DNA from: Chaenocephalus aceratus
Lineage: Eukaryota; Chordata; Actinopteri; Perciformes; Channichthyidae
DNA: 64,000 nucleotides
Direction: 5' to 3'
Assembly (NCBI GenBank): GCA_023974075.1
Contig: CM043800.1
Span: 30,787,952-30,851,951, forward strand
Below are positions 13,101-32,249 of this stretch, in pieces (the first letter of the stretch is position 1; each line of letters opens with the position of its first letter). Position numbers and translations under genes: made by a program. Under the pieces are notes generated by a model. The model did not search any database and had not been told where the DNA came from. It saw nothing but the letters and a program-made list of their open reading frames with translations.

Positions 13101-15076
13101 GATTTACGATAAGCTTGTGGATTTATCCCACCGTTAATCATTATATCACTGCATGACTAGACACGGATGGAGGTGCATATATGACACGGTGGTGTTATCA
13201 GTGACTACATTGTTAAGCCTCTCTCTAAAGCCCTTAAGAGTTAAGTCAACGAAGCGACAATCAGTCCTTTCTACAACACCGGTCATCAATTAAATCAAAG
13301 CCCATCGCCTGCTTCATCTTCCCCTTTTGTCTCCCCCACCATCCTCTGCTGCCATCTATTCCGAGATCCTGCTTCATATTATTGTTGCTGATGAATAATT
13401 GAAGGAAAGTTGGGGAAGACACAACCTCTCCCTCTCACCATCCTTCTTCCTGCATCTGTAAAACAGGAATTCTCATCCTAACCTGCCTCTTGACAGACAA
13501 TTCTACTAAAGTTCCTACAAGAAATCCAATAATATGAAAATACAGGAATACAAAAGCCACAATAAGTATGATCTGATTTATTGATTATAGATAGGACAAT
13601 GCACTAATTGGAAAGTGACATTCTGACTAATTCACAAATGCCATTAAAAGGATGAAGACTAATTGTTAAGACAGGAGTGAAGGTGAGGCGTTTCAGATAA
13701 ACCGCGACATAATGATTTAAACACACATGACAAACTGTGAGTATCCCGAACATATGTACAACAAACTTGTCAAACATTCAAATCATTTAGCACATGTAAC
13801 TGTACATGTCAATATTTTCCAGCTTTGTAATAATTACATACATATACAAGTCATTCCTTGACTTCATCGTTTTGCATCGTACACTTTGACAATCATGAAA
13901 GAAAATAAAGAAATCAAAACGTAAATCATACCTCTCCAAGTCTTGGAAACGGCACTAGGTAGACCTGGATTGTTAAAATGTTCTAAAAATCATAAAAAGG
14001 GCAAACTATAAATATTTCTGGGCAGATGAGATTACAACAAAGTGCTACTCATGCTAAATGTGTTACTTTTTTGTGTCAAGGCACACTTCAAATTACAAGG
14101 GGAAACATTGTCTTTAAAAGGCAAGGAAAAGAGGAAATGCATTTGCTGCAAATGAAATCCACTTATTAAAATGTAAACACATGTTTGGAAAAGGCTCTCG
14201 CCCCAAAAGACTACAGCATAACGACATAAAAAAAGAAAACATGGCTGCAGCTTCATCATCAGTTTCAATGGTGTCAGTCTTTGTTTCAGCATATATCCCT
14301 AATACATTTCATAAATGCCCGTGTAAAGCTCACGAGGAGTGCATGCTGTCGGAGTGGGAAACTGTCAAGACTCCATTCATTAATCATTTCAGGAATTTTC
14401 AAAAAACGCATTCTCTCGTGCCAATAATAACAAAGCCATTCTTGCAGCATGTTACTGGAAATAAATATGTGAAATGTGAAATTCGAACGTGCTTTCACTC
14501 GGCACCGACAGAATCGTTTTTGTCATTTTTCCTTGCACACTGACTTGATGAGGGTGAACACGAGTCTGGGTCTCAGTGTGTGGAGAGACCCTGCAAACAC
14601 TCTACCTTGAAGCAATGGCTGATAAGACCTGACAGGACTGGAAGGAGAACCATCGCAGGGTTTTGTTTACACTGGTCTCACCAAATTACATCAACAAAGA
14701 TTAGCCTGGGAAATAAGAAATGAGGGTTTATGAAACAAGTCGGCTAAACCCAGGCTTTCGATCACTTGTTGCCGTTCCTTCATGCGCAAGGAAGACATTC
14801 TACCCAGAATCCTTCAGAGGGATGAATAAACTGTATACATGTCCTGGAGGGTTGAAAGCTCTTTAGATTCTGTTAGTGTTCTAACTAGGCTGCATTATTA
14901 ACTATTGATCAGTGTCAGCTTTAGAATGAAGTGTTGTCAGTCATTTAATGTGTGCTAATTTACACGCATCATGTGATACCCCTAGACCTGCATCACTCCA
15001 GTGTTACAGTCTTTTGACTTTGGTTGGTACCTATGTGTTAGGGATGTTTACCCTACATTTCATATCTATGGCAGCC
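10125..15076. other. gabbr1 upstream region and sh3bp5l downstream region
   Basis: Nearly 5 kb without a coding exon that I can support. It should hold the gabbr1 promoter and first noncoding exon, plus the 3' UTR of sh3bp5l toward 15076. The 12900-13060 part is richer in CpG and holds a GACGTCA half-CRE and a perfect inverted repeat (12992-13017). I could not locate the transcription start. Confidence 0.5.
12992..13017. repeat. perfect 10-bp inverted repeat, 6-nt loop
   Basis: The arms CGCACCGTGC and GCACGGTGCG flank GTAACA. It lies in the CpG-richer stretch upstream of gabbr1, so it could be a dimeric regulatory site. No factor is assigned. Confidence 0.7.
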
Positions 15077-21231
<6,155 letters not shown>

Positions 21232-22846
21232 TCCAGGCCACACCGTTTCGCTAACAGAGGCGTTAGCTAAGATTGTTTCCTGGTGGCTATAACCACTAAA
21301 TGCCAGGCCCTGTTAACAAGGGTTGAGTTATTCAGAACTGGTACATAAGAAACCAATTCCAGTGTAGGCGAATGTTGCAATCGGCCATATCACGGCACAC
21401 CGAAACACGAACAGCTAGCCTAGCACGCTAGTAGGTTAACACTGCCAGTCAGGATATAACGGTTACTTTACAGCAAATAGTTGAGAACAAACGGCTAGCA
21501 TGAGATGAAAAGTAAGAGGAGGCCCATCAGTATGTTCCCCCATTACATGAGGTGTGTCGTCCATCTCTTACCGGTTCTTCATTACTTTAGCTAGGCTAGC
21601 TAGCTAGCGGTTTCGGTCTCACATCATCATTAGAAATGAAGTAAACACTGAACAGAGGGAACCTAACGGACGCGCGTATCAAGTTTTGGCCACGTCGGCG
21701 CCCGTAGAGAGACACACACAAAAAAACTGAAACTAATTCCTGCGTTATGGAAATGTATACACGTAAATTGTGGCAAGATATTTGTAGATGTCTTGGATAA
21801 GATCTGTACATTTGAACTTGTTGAGAAATAATATTTTCTAATCTACATTCATACACCTACATTTTCTTTTAAAAGATCCTCACGTTTTAGGTTCTGGAAG
21901 AAAGAAAAATAACTATGTGGGCCTCTTCACACAATAACAAATTATGAATTGAAAAATATAAAAACGGTAAGACTTTGCCCCGTGGTAACTTTTTAAAGCT
22001 TAATTGCTCTATAATGTATTCACTTAACAAGTACAATTTATTTTCCCATTTTGTTCTCTATATGTTTGCACTCTTTCTACTCTGCTGTAACTGCTGCAGA
22101 GACATTTCCCTCTGGACAGTTTTATCTTATCTCAATATGAAAGGAAAACACTGTATTCTTTCTGTAGAAGCTAACTCCATTTAACAACTTATTAAAAGGC
22201 AAAATAGTAAATTGGGTTTTTTATTCCAAAAATATACAAACACAGGTAACAAACCTGTAAGGTGTAATACATTGGAGAATCATTCAAGAAAATCAATTGA
22301 CTAACTGATTTTCATATAAGACACAAAAATGAGAGTCAAATGTTAGATTATACTGCAGCTTTGACCAGTCACCAACGCCATAAACAACCATACCACAGAT
22401 TATATTTTCATATTCGTAACATTTCATTTCAAACCTTTATTTAACCAGATTGGTCCCAACAGACATAAACAAGTCACATAGGCTACCATACATTGCAAAT
22501 AATTTAAAACAATAGTGGCATACTAGTTGATTGCATTAATGAGTGTCATTTGCACATTTAGGAGCATATAAAAATAGATCTCTTGTGAATTACTGCAGAC
22601 TCGTCTAAGGCTGTATCCTACACTGTAAGAAATGTGTTTTCGTATAATGAAAAATACCTGAGTAGCATTGGCAATAACCCCAACACCAAGAAGGGGAGAC
22701 ATTCATTCTGCATCATCACAGACAATAATCAAAAGTATATATAATTACATCAAACATAAACATTAGAGACATTAGTCTTTGGTCTGTAATGCTTCTCCCT
22801 CAGACATTCAGAGATCACAAAAAAGCTAATACGCATAAATGGATCA
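21232..22846. other. sh3bp5l upstream region and mgat1 3' UTR
   Basis: The sh3bp5l promoter should lie between 21232 and about 21720, where CpG rises (GACGCGCGT near 21670). Toward 22846 the sequence is the mgat1 3' UTR. A possible mgat1 poly(A) signal (AATAAA on the minus strand) is at 22220-22225. A degenerate TTTATTTAACCAG repeat lies near 22436. No other gene is seen. Confidence 0.5.
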
Positions 22847-24392
22847 TCAGCTCCAGCTGGGATCATACTTGGTCCATCCCGGAGGAGGGGCCAAGTAGAT
22901 CCTTCGTCCTTTTGAGATGAAACTGACGACCCCTCTGTATCCTGTCCTTGGCACTCCAGACTTCAAGTCATCCATCACTCCCAGGTTTTTGGCCAGAATT
23001 TTGAAGCTGTCCTTACTCGAGTATTGAAGGCGGTAAGGCCCAGTTCCTTTTAGCTGCCCCTGCTTGACATCTTCATATGTAACTACAGGAGCTCTGTAAA
23101 CTTCCTTCTCAAAATGTTCTCTGTAGTTCTCCTCTTTTAAGTAACTCAGGTCTAACTTGGTGAAAGGCACAAATTCGGTGTTCAGTTTAATATATCGCAG
23201 GTATTTGTCATAGAACTGACCCAGACTGACTCCTTTCCGGCCAAAGGTTAAAGTTCGTGAGATCTCCGGGCGTATACAGGCACGGCCTCTGCGCTGCTCT
23301 GGCTGACGCATCCAGTCATCCCAGAATGACGCGGGCCACTTTGGCTCCAGCTCTTCCCACATCTCCCTGAGGAGCATCCAGCCCAGACCGGGAAAGAAGT
23401 CTGTCCTGTAGAGCAGGTTGGCGCTGCCTGGATCCACGTAGCCATCCCGGCCATTGTCATTCCAGGCCGACACACACCACAGAGTGGGGTCAGATTTTAG
23501 GAGTGGCAGCAAGGCTTGGAAGTACTCAAAGAAGTCTGGCGCCACCTAGAGTAGGAGATGAACAATTTAATGTCAGTGTAACATGCACTGTCAATAAGTG
23601 AGCTCATCTGCTGTAAAGATATGCAACTTGATAGCTGTGAAAATAGAAAATATAGTCGTTTTTTTAATATTGATATATGAAATAATTAACATTTTAATGT
23701 CACTATGAGCTTCTAAATTAACTGAAGCAATTGTAGGCACCAATTGATGATATGATTACCTCCAAGTCATCCTCTACAACCACAGCAGAGGAATGAGAGA
23801 GGGTCTTGAACACTTGGTTGAGAGCCCAGCGGTAATGCCTGGAGATTTTGTAGTAACCCTGGAACTTCTTGTGCTCTGGTCGCACAGCGATATCTGACAA
23901 GACCGGCTGTTTCAGATGGATCACTTGATTTCCATAAGAACCGATCACCTCAGCAGTTTCAGCGTGCCTACAGTCCTGACTCACGATGATTGGGAAAAGT
24001 TCTGCGGAAGGACGGAGCTCCAGGAGTTTGTCCAAGCAGCGCTTCACGGTGACCCTGTTACAAGCGATTACCAGGATAGGTATCACAAGCTGGGGTGGGA
24101 CGACTACTTTTGGTGCGTTTTTGTTTGACGGATCCCACAGGGACTGCTGATTCTTGATCTGAAGCAGGATTTTTCTCTGCATTTCCAGCTCTGCTTCGAA
24201 CGTGTCTGCCATTCGGAGCACATCTCCCACCATATCATTGGTGGGCCTTTCAGCCACTTCTCTCTTCCCCTGGCCATGCTCCCCAGTCTGGCCCGATGGG
24301 GGTCTGCCCCACAGCAGAATTACAAGTATGGCGTTCCAGGTGATAAACAGGAACGTACCACAAAGAATGAGAGAGCCTCGCTTGCGGATCAT
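22847..24392 (-). CDS. mgat1: mgat1, N-acetylglucosaminyltransferase I
   Basis: Medial-Golgi type II membrane enzyme. It transfers GlcNAc from UDP-GlcNAc to the alpha-1,3 arm of Man5GlcNAc2, the step that opens hybrid and complex N-glycan synthesis. Coding exons are 23760-24392 and 22847-23545, joined in phase 0, giving 443 residues (human about 445). There is a short cytoplasmic tail, a membrane anchor at about residues 8-28 and a stem to about 95. The catalytic domain follows, with the metal-binding EDD triad at 207-209 (VVVEDDLEV), GLGWMLLREMWEEL and SFWDDWMRQPEQRRGRACIR. A noncoding exon ending at 25048 with donor GTAAGG probably splices to an acceptor at 24413-24414. Two teleost copies of mgat1 are known; which one this is cannot be told. 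Confidence 0.95.
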
Positions 24393-25047
24393 GGCACAGA
24401 AACTCAGAGGGAGGGAGGGGGTTTCAGTAGGACAGGGTTTGAATACAATGATGAGTCCTGGTTACAGACACTAGGAATAGGATATGGGAAGGGCAGCATG
24501 TGTATTATCACAAGCACATATTCAGAGATCTGGAGTCACACTTTGTTGGCTCTGGTTATTATGACACTTAATACTGTGTCAATGAGGGCAACAAATGAAG
24601 AAATTTGATGAGGGACAGGTCTCATCTTGGGGTTGTGGTTCTGGCATATGCCTCAACTCTCATTATGCTCTTCTATCTGAAATTAGAAGAACACAGTGTA
24701 CTTTCAGAAAATAAAGGTTACAATAGCAATGACAACAAAGAAGACTAGTGCAAAAACATTGTGAAAGATCGAATGAAATCAGGAAATGTTCAAGTGCATT
24801 TCGTAGGAAGTTGTTTCCAGTGAACTGGAGTGATGATTCACACAACTGACTCTGATCGATTTCCTCTTATCACCTGTGGCTGACTCGCTTGATATACGCC
24901 ACAAAACGGGTGTTATTAAGCCCGAAAATCAACTATGAACCACGACTTTGTACCTCGCTGTCCTCACTGGTGCTCGACAGACAGGTTATACCCGACTGAC
25001 TGTAAATACTGTAGCTTGAGAAGGAGCGTGTTGAAATTAGCCCTTAC

Positions 25048-25255
25048 CCTCTGAGCGTGTCTTCTTTTTTGTCGCCATTTCTTCGATGACAACCAGCAAA
25101 TGTATACAACCGGAGACAAGAGGACAATGCGGAGCGGATGTGAAACTATTCTCTTGCTAGTTTCCCGGCTGTAAAAACAACTTAACGCCACCTTTAGTTT
25201 CTGCTGTCTCTCACAAGACAGAAAGAGGCGGAGGAACAGGAGGAAAAGTAACACG
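25048..25255 (-). other. mgat1: probable mgat1 first noncoding exon and promoter
   Basis: A good donor (GTAAGGGC on the minus strand) follows position 25048. The sequence upstream to about 25260 is GC-richer and holds an Ets-like CAGGAAGT at 25259-25266 (minus strand). The exon's 5' border is not visible. Confidence 0.45.
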
Positions 25256-25269
25256 ACGACTTCCTGGGT

Positions 25270-27975
25270 AGAGAGCAGTCACGGGAAGTCCCGCCCCATC
25301 TGTCACCTTGAGAAATTACACAACATTTTGACGTCTGTGGAGCTAATTAGCAGCTTATTAAGAAACAGCAGGCTTTGATGTCTGTATATTGTTTGTTTTC
25401 AATCGGTCTGTCGTCGAAATATGGTGATAAGAGATCCGAATGTAACAACACATTCGTTCTGCCTAGGCTGCAGAGAAGTGAGTGCAATTTGCATGAAGGG
25501 AAAATAAGGCATGTGCTTTGGTTCAATGCAGCAGACACATGCTTTCCCCTGCCTACTGACACATACACAGCATCACTTTTTATATTTAAATATCTTGGGG
25601 TTTATTATGTTACACTCAGCTATCATAGGCCCACTTTAGAACAATTTCCAGGTACTCATATTCTACTTTTTACTCCACTACACTTACATCAATACATTTA
25701 CTGGTCACTTGCAACATTACCTGCGACATTTAGCTTTTTGTATTTTATTTGATATGTGTATAGTTTACTTCTTCTGCATTAGGTGCACATTGGTCTTGCA
25801 ACATAATCGTGCACTATTTTATTTCTACTCTGTTTCTTATTGCACCATTTTTTATTTGTTGATATTGTGTTATGTCTTATTTATGTTGCATTGTAGGAGG
25901 AGCCCGGGACTAAAGATTTTCATTTCCATAACTACACTGTAGATTCGGATCATTAATACAAACTATAAATTAATTAATGAAAGATCTAGCGTATTATTAT
26001 GAATAGGCCGTAAAAAAAAAAAATAGATACTAAATAAGCTTTACCTTTTCCAAAATTAAAATAGCCTATTGTACACATTAGGCCTTAATTATAGGTGTGG
26101 GACCCGAGGAAAAAAAGTGTCTTCCAATTTCCTTTTTTTTGTGATTTCCTACCTATTTAGGGTTAAAAAAACATCTTGCAATTTAGACTTTTTTATTTTA
26201 TTTTAAAATGTTACAGTATGTCCACTGTAGAGGACGTCGGGACCATATTAGTTTGAAAAGACAGCCAAAATTAACAGATGGACTATGTAACGTATTATGG
26301 TTATAGAGTGATATTAATACAATAATACATTCACCTTTTTTAAAAACATGAATAAGTAATTGATCTGAACATTGCTGTTTATTTGGTCAATTCAAAACTA
26401 GTTTGGTTTTTGGTGAATCTTTCTAGATCTTCAAAGACTTTGTAGTCAATGTAGTGGGAAAGTACCTCATTGACTCCAGTCAGCACGGGCTGTAGGGTAA
26501 TCTTGACTAGTTTTATGGATGTGGTCTCCATTTGACTATGCTCATAGAAACAAAGCTTGCATTCCTGAGGCAATTCTCATTTTTCATGGCTCCAAGGCAA
26601 GGCAAGTTAATTTTTTTATTTATAAACTTAAAATAAAAACAACAATAAGACATACGTGCTACTCTTGGCCCACAGAGGGCCATGTCTTTCCAGCTCATCC
26701 CTATGTGTCTCTATGTATCTATCTGTGCGCTCATGGAGCATCCTGCATCTTTCCCCCCCTTCTTCTTGACCCTCTTCTATCCCAGGTGTGAAAGCCTCAT
26801 CTCTCTCATCACCTGAGAGCTCAAAATCTGAATCTCCCTGAACTATCTGGTACAGGAAATGTCTGCTTCAGTTCCGTCTCCTGCAACAATATTGAGTCAT
26901 AAAGTCCATGAAGATAGTCCTGACGTCCACTAGAATGGACATTTATAAAAGGGCTGTTATTTGAAAACTTGAATTATTTAATTGCTTTCAGAACTAATTA
27001 TATAGTTCCTCACATGTTAATAGACAAGAATATATATGATTTTCATGGTAAAAATGACAATTATTCAACAATATTTGACTTCTCCTCCTGCTTCTATAGA
27101 ATTTTGTTTTTCGTATGCCAGCCATTTTGAATGAAAAGAAAGAGGAACTTCCCAGCATGCAATTTTAACCAATGACATATCACTAAAGACCAGGATGTCC
27201 TCTGTACAGTACATCCGGGATTGATAGAGTAGCTCAAAAGAGTAAAAGGAGATGCATGTTAACAAAATGTCCACTACAGTTTTTTTTTACTTAGTGATTA
27301 AATCATGTTTCTTATTTATTATATTGCTCGGTTTTTTATTGCGCTTGTTGTTGCATTCTCCCTTTGCTAACACTGCAAATGTCCCTGTTGTTGGACTCAT
27401 AAAGGATATAAATTAGGAAATACATTTTAGCTTCTATAGTAAATTACATTCCTACTTGGTTAAATGTAGCACTATGCAAGTGGCCTGTGATCTATTTTTA
27501 GTCCAACATATTTCACAGTGAAAAACCAAATAATCATGTTAACAACCACAAGTGTATAAGTACTAATAGATTTGTTTTACTCTGACTTAAATAAAACATT
27601 TTGTATTGTATTTGACTCTATTCCATATGCAAAAAAATAAGCTTTCTGTGCAAATCATACAACAAAAAATAAAACAGTGCCGCATTTGAATATGTACTAC
27701 AACCACCAAGGCCTTGAATACACATGCTGCATGTTTCCTCTAAACAGGTGGATTTATACAAATGTTTGACTTTTCCCATGTGCTTAGCATACTCTTTTGT
27801 ATATCTTTTCATAAAGCATACTTTTTCCTTGTTCTAAACGCTCTAAAAACAACCAGTTTGTTTTCTTATATCACTGGGTTGAAGTCCGAAATGTGCTCTG
27901 TAACGTGAAAGCCAACTACAAGTCAGCAAATGGGGTTAGATCACAGTGTGTATTTGTTGTGCTAAGGCCTTGGAC
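25270..27975. other. intergenic region, mgat1 to the unrecognised gene
   Basis: About 2.7 kb with no coding exon that I can support. It is AT-rich. Parts at 25600-25740 resemble the 'TACTTTTTACTCCACTACA' class of fish repeats. The 3' UTR of the unrecognised gene should fall at the right end. Confidence 0.5.
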
Positions 27976-28868
27976 TCAGTCACGTTTGTCCTCTGGGACC
28001 ATTTGTCCAGAGCCGGAGTTGTCCTTGGAAGAGGTGATATCACTGGGACTGTGGTTATCTGTCTGAGAGAGGACATTTACTATCATTTCATACAGTTTTT
28101 AGAAATATGGTGACATTATTTTAATCAAATGAATCTTATTAAATCCCATGTCAGGCTCACCTGCAGGTCATTGCTTTTGATGTTTTGATGTAGTGCATCA
28201 TCAGGGATACTGCTGGACCTCCAAAACACTGCCAGCTTCAGTGACATAAATCCTGACACCAGAGCAGTGAAAGACAGGCATGTGCTCTTCAGTGTTGACC
28301 AGCCACTTAGCACAAAAGAATGTCCTGCATTTTCCATCAAACATGGAGACTTTATGAACACTTTCAAAACCCCAACTGGGAATTCACAAATTTCCTGAAC
28401 AAATGCTATTTTACAAATATGTGTAGCACTTGTTTCGTATTTAATCGTTTGAATTATTGCAGAGCATTTGTCTATTCCAGGCAGGTTACATGTCAGTCTT
28501 CGTGCCAGCTGACGCACCAGCGAGTTGTGGCCACCAGGCACATGTGAGAGCACGTTCCCTGCGGATTGCGAAAGTTTTGGGCGATTTAATTTATTATTTC
28601 CCCTTGTTTCTTCCTCTCTCAACACTTTACCAGCAACCCGGGGTGACTTGAACGCCCCAGTCACGCTTCTCCCCCCCGAAACCCCTTGTAGGAAAGCCTC
28701 CCACGCTGACGGCTGGTTGGACTGGGCGCGCTTAGCTGGGCAGACGCCGGCGAGCCCGAGGCTGTACGCGGAGCTGGCAGGCCGCTTGGTTAGTGGATTC
28801 CTGGTCAAGATGTTACCCCGACACCGGAGAACAGCAGACAGGGCAGAGGCGGAGGGAGTGGACGCCAT
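27976..28868 (-). CDS. unrecognised two-exon gene, possible mitochondrial membrane protein
   Basis: Exon 1 (28161-28868) and exon 2 (27976-28062) join at a GT-AG intron in phase 0, giving 264 residues. I do not recognise the family. The first 45 residues (MASTPSASALSAVLRCRGNI and on) are rich in Ser, Ala and Arg with no acidic residue, like a mitochondrial presequence. A basic middle follows. A hydrophobic segment near 185-210 (TCLSFTALVSGFMSLKLAVF) could span a membrane. The tail is polar and acidic and ends VPEDKRD. The start at 28868 has a good context (AGCATGG). An in-frame ATG at 28967 would add 33 residues but has a poor context. Evidence that the gene is real: a long open frame, consistent splicing and a coding-like second exon. 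No function is assigned. Confidence 0.6.
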
Positions 28869-29902
28869 GCTGGTATATGTATCCACAACAGGCCGCTTCT
28901 GTTTCAGGACTTTCTCTGTTTGTGTTCTATACTGTTCAACCTCTATCCAAGCAGCCACATAACGCATAACGGTTAATATGCGTAAAGAGAGCAATAGAGG
29001 AGGGGAGGGGGGGCTTTTCTGCTGTGGTGCACCCGACCATATTTGCCTCGATAGTCCGGGAGGGGGGCTCAGGTGGGTGTGTCTTTAGGCAATAGTGGGG
29101 AGAGCAACATAACAGTATAAACACTGTGTTACAACTACAAGTCCCACATTCAAGTAATCTATTATCTTATCATACTTTATAGCCCACTTTATATTCAACA
29201 ACCCAGAAGGAAAATGTGAGTGTTTATTTCACTGGCAACTTAACAGGTTTTACTTCTACCCTAGGCCTATACAAGCACATAGGCTAAGGGCCGTTGCCTT
29301 GTTCTTTTCAGGCTTGTTAGAAATGTTACTTTATTTGGTTTCACAAAAAAGGATCAACAAGGCCTTACGTTTTCAATTCGGTACTTCTAATTGTATACAT
29401 CACTATGAAAATTGTATCCTGTATTTTTAAGTTTGCCTTTAAATTTCAGTGTTTGTTATAGACTTTGATGATTGACTTGTCTCTTGTTTTGTTTGCCCCA
29501 CACCCAAAGTGATGTATGACAAGCTATAACATAATTTCATTCTGCCAAAACAGCTGTCCCTCATGAGTAATTATGTAAAAAAAAAATGCCATGAACGTTA
29601 AGAATCTCAAGCTGTCACACAGTCAAAACAACCGAGAGGAGCCACTGAGTAGAAATGTAGTATTCAAGCCACCCTGTACACACGTCTGTTTACACACCAC
29701 CAGAGGGTATTCAGTGTCTGAGGAAGACATACAGGTTCTGGAAACACAATAGGAAACAACTCTGTTTCCACTTGATAGAGGGCAAAACGGACAGTCATCA
29801 TTATGCTATACTCACAGAGAAGAACAACAAAATGTAGATTAGTTTATACAAATGAAATATTAAAAATATTTAGAGATGAGCTTTCAAAATGTCAAATAGA
29901 AC
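28869..29902. other. upstream of the unrecognised gene; RING gene 3' flank
   Basis: A GC-richer patch near 28990-29080 may be the promoter of the leftward gene. The rest is AT-rich with nothing recognised. Confidence 0.45.
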
Positions 29903-29908
29903 TTTATT
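29903..29908 (-). terminator. probable poly(A) signal of the RING gene
   Basis: AATAAA on the minus strand in the context CCAATAAAGTTC, about 530 bp beyond the stop codon at 30437. Confidence 0.5.
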
Positions 29909-30436
29909 GGATGATACCACGGGGAATACAAAAGTCCTTTCCTTTGAAAGATCCTTTTTATATACAAATAAATAAACATTCACTGGCTGGCTAGTACAAT
30001 GACTTGGCCCTTAATAAAAAAAGTTGTAAGAACGAGAAAACCTGAACGAATATTGGCAATCAACTTGATGCAATCAAAAGATACTCAAGTATTTTCATCA
30101 CAGCATTTAGTACATTTACAGATTATTAATCATCATGGACAATTTCTTTACACTTTACACAGTTTAGAAAAGAGAGAGACAAAAAAGAAGAAACATGCTG
30201 GCCCTGTTTGCCCTGTTTGTCCCATACAGCAACTTTGAGCCTGTGTCCTTTGTTTAAAAAAATGTTGCTACCCTTGTTTACCTTCATTATGTACAACACT
30301 GCACGGCCTAAATGTGCTTAGTTTCTTCTTTTTGCAAGAGGACAAAAAGAGGCAAAAATGTTCACAATCATTTCTGTGATATTCCAGCCCTTCACGTTAG
30401 TCTCATCTCTGCAGCTCGTACCCCCCCTGACCCCCT

Positions 30437-31402
30437 TCAGGGTCCAGGCCCTGGATTGTGTTCATCTGGGTTAAGGTGTGATGTGAGGTTCCCATTGTCT
30501 ATGGCCATCCCTACATTCGGTATGATCACAAAGGCCAGAATCCCCACCAGCATGAGCGCCACAGTGATGGTGATGATGGACGCCACCACCACGTAGTAGC
30601 ACTGGTCCGAGCGGAACAAACGGCGCAGACGACCTCTGACCCTGCTGGGAGGCCTACCTACATCCACCATAGTGGCGGGAGCTAATCCCTGCTCCAGAGA
30701 ACTCAAGGGGAGGTCCCCACCTGCTGTCACCTGGCCACCTTGGCTCTTTTTAGGCAGGGTGAGGATCTTGGGTTTGATGGGGCTGTGGTGGGGACGTTTC
30801 TTCAGGAGCAGTTGTCCCTTGCTGCGTTTGAATCGGATGGACAGGATTCTCTGCATCTCTGGGGGGAGTTTGCCTATGATGTCCTCGTTGTTGCCCAGGC
30901 GGGGCAGGTCCTGGCCGTGGGGGAGCTCGGTCAGCTCTCGACACACTGGGCAGCACAGGGTCTTGAGCTCAGGGGAGGTGACGTTGATGCGAGCGAGACA
31001 CTCCAGGCAGAAGGTGTGCCCGCACGCCAGCAGCTTGGGGGTCTTGAAGATGTTATCGTAGGAGCAAAAACACACAGCACACTCAGTGTCCTCCACATCA
31101 TTTTCAGGGGGCTTCACCTTCCTCCCAATGCTCTCTCCCCCTTTTCTGTTTCGTCCCCGGACTTCCTCACTCTTCCCCCGCCGCCTCCTCTCTCCCTGGT
31201 GCCTTTCTCGCTCTCTCCTCCTGCCTCTCTCCACTCTATCCGAGTCAGAACTCATGGATCTCCTCACCTTCGCAGGCTTCTCCTTCTTCCACATGTCCTC
31301 CTTGGTGTTCCCCTCTTTCTGGCCGAGTTTTGGTTTGACGTTGGGGACTGGTGTGTCCCCATTGCTCCCTTCGGGCCTGTGTCTCTCCCTCTCATCGCTC
31401 AT
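30437..31402 (-). CDS. transmembrane RING-finger E3 ligase, RNF225/RNF183-like
   Basis: A single coding exon of 321 residues. Residues 1-105 are highly charged (Arg/Glu/Lys runs). A C3HC4 RING lies at 108-154: CAVC, then CGHTFCLEC, then CPVC. A conserved stretch follows (RILSIRFKRSKGQLLL). A hydrophobic anchor at about 270-295 (VVVASIITITVALMLVGILA) lies close to the C terminus. The layout of one RING plus a C-terminal membrane anchor is that of the RNF183/RNF223/RNF224/RNF225 group. The FKTPKLLACGHTFCLECLAR segment and the RFKRSKGQLLL segment look closest to RNF225. Such proteins are membrane-bound ubiquitin ligases. A 5' UTR acceptor (TTTTACAG) at about 31450 shows an upstream noncoding exon. 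The exact ortholog is unsure. Confidence 0.8.
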   Translation of the reverse strand: MSDERERHRPEGSNGDTPVPNVKPKLGQKEGNTKEDMWKKEKPAKVRRSMSSDSDRVERGRRRERERHQGERRRRGKSEEVRGRNRKGGESIGRKVKPPENDVEDTECAVCFCSYDNIFKTPKLLACGHTFCLECLARINVTSPELKTLCCPVCRELTELPHGQDLPRLGNNEDIIGKLPPEMQRILSIRFKRSKGQLLLKKRPHHSPIKPKILTLPKKSQGGQVTAGGDLPLSSLEQGLAPATMVDVGRPPSRVRGRLRRLFRSDQCYYVVVASIITITVALMLVGILAFVIIPNVGMAIDNGNLTSHLNPDEHNPGPGP

Positions 31403-31459
31403 ATTGGAGGGATTGTGTTAGAGGTTGAGTGCCGGATTGAATCTGTAAAAGATAAAAAA

Positions 31460-32159
31460 CGTGAAAGAGTTTACTGGCTCAGAGAAACCTGCAGAGCAGG
31501 AAACAGACTTTAGGAATTTGCCTGCACAACATTGCTGTTTCACGATGATGGCGCAATAATGCCTAATGTATTGCTATCTAACATCTCTGTTGTATTAAAG
31601 GGTTGTCTGTTGATTTGATTCATTTATTCAACATGTGTCACCATATTTGTTTAATAGGTTTTCCTGCCCAGAAGGAATCAGGAAACATAAGAACTGCAGA
31701 ACACACAGTTCTTCAGATATTTTACGACCCTGTTTTCTTAGTGGGTAGCAGGTTTATATATAGTCTTTGGTTGAAACCCATAAAGGTAAACAAAACGAAG
31801 GCGTCATTTTTTTGGAATGTCATCGTAAACATTCCATAATACCCATCCATCTTACAAAGTCAGTCATTTACTCAGTTTTTACCTTGCAGCTGGTTCACAA
31901 TTAACTATTGAGCAGCAGATTTCCTTCAAATTAAACAAAATACATTTTTGACGTATGCAACAACTTGACAACGTTTAATTGTAACCTGTAGGTTATGGAA
32001 TATTCAGGATTTAAGGATCTTTAAAATAATTGACATTTGCCAGCTGAAACCAGCAGGCTATAGCATAAACACGTTTGATGACAAAGAACAGGAAAGTAAA
32101 TAATTTGACAGAATATATATATTACACACACAGTCACACACACAGTCACACACACACAG

Positions 32160-32249
<90 letters not shown>

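Noticed and set aside
26222..27285. Repeated phrases TGTCCACT and GACGTCCACT suggesting a MITE
   Set aside because: The copies are scattered and do not form consistent terminal repeats or a target duplication.
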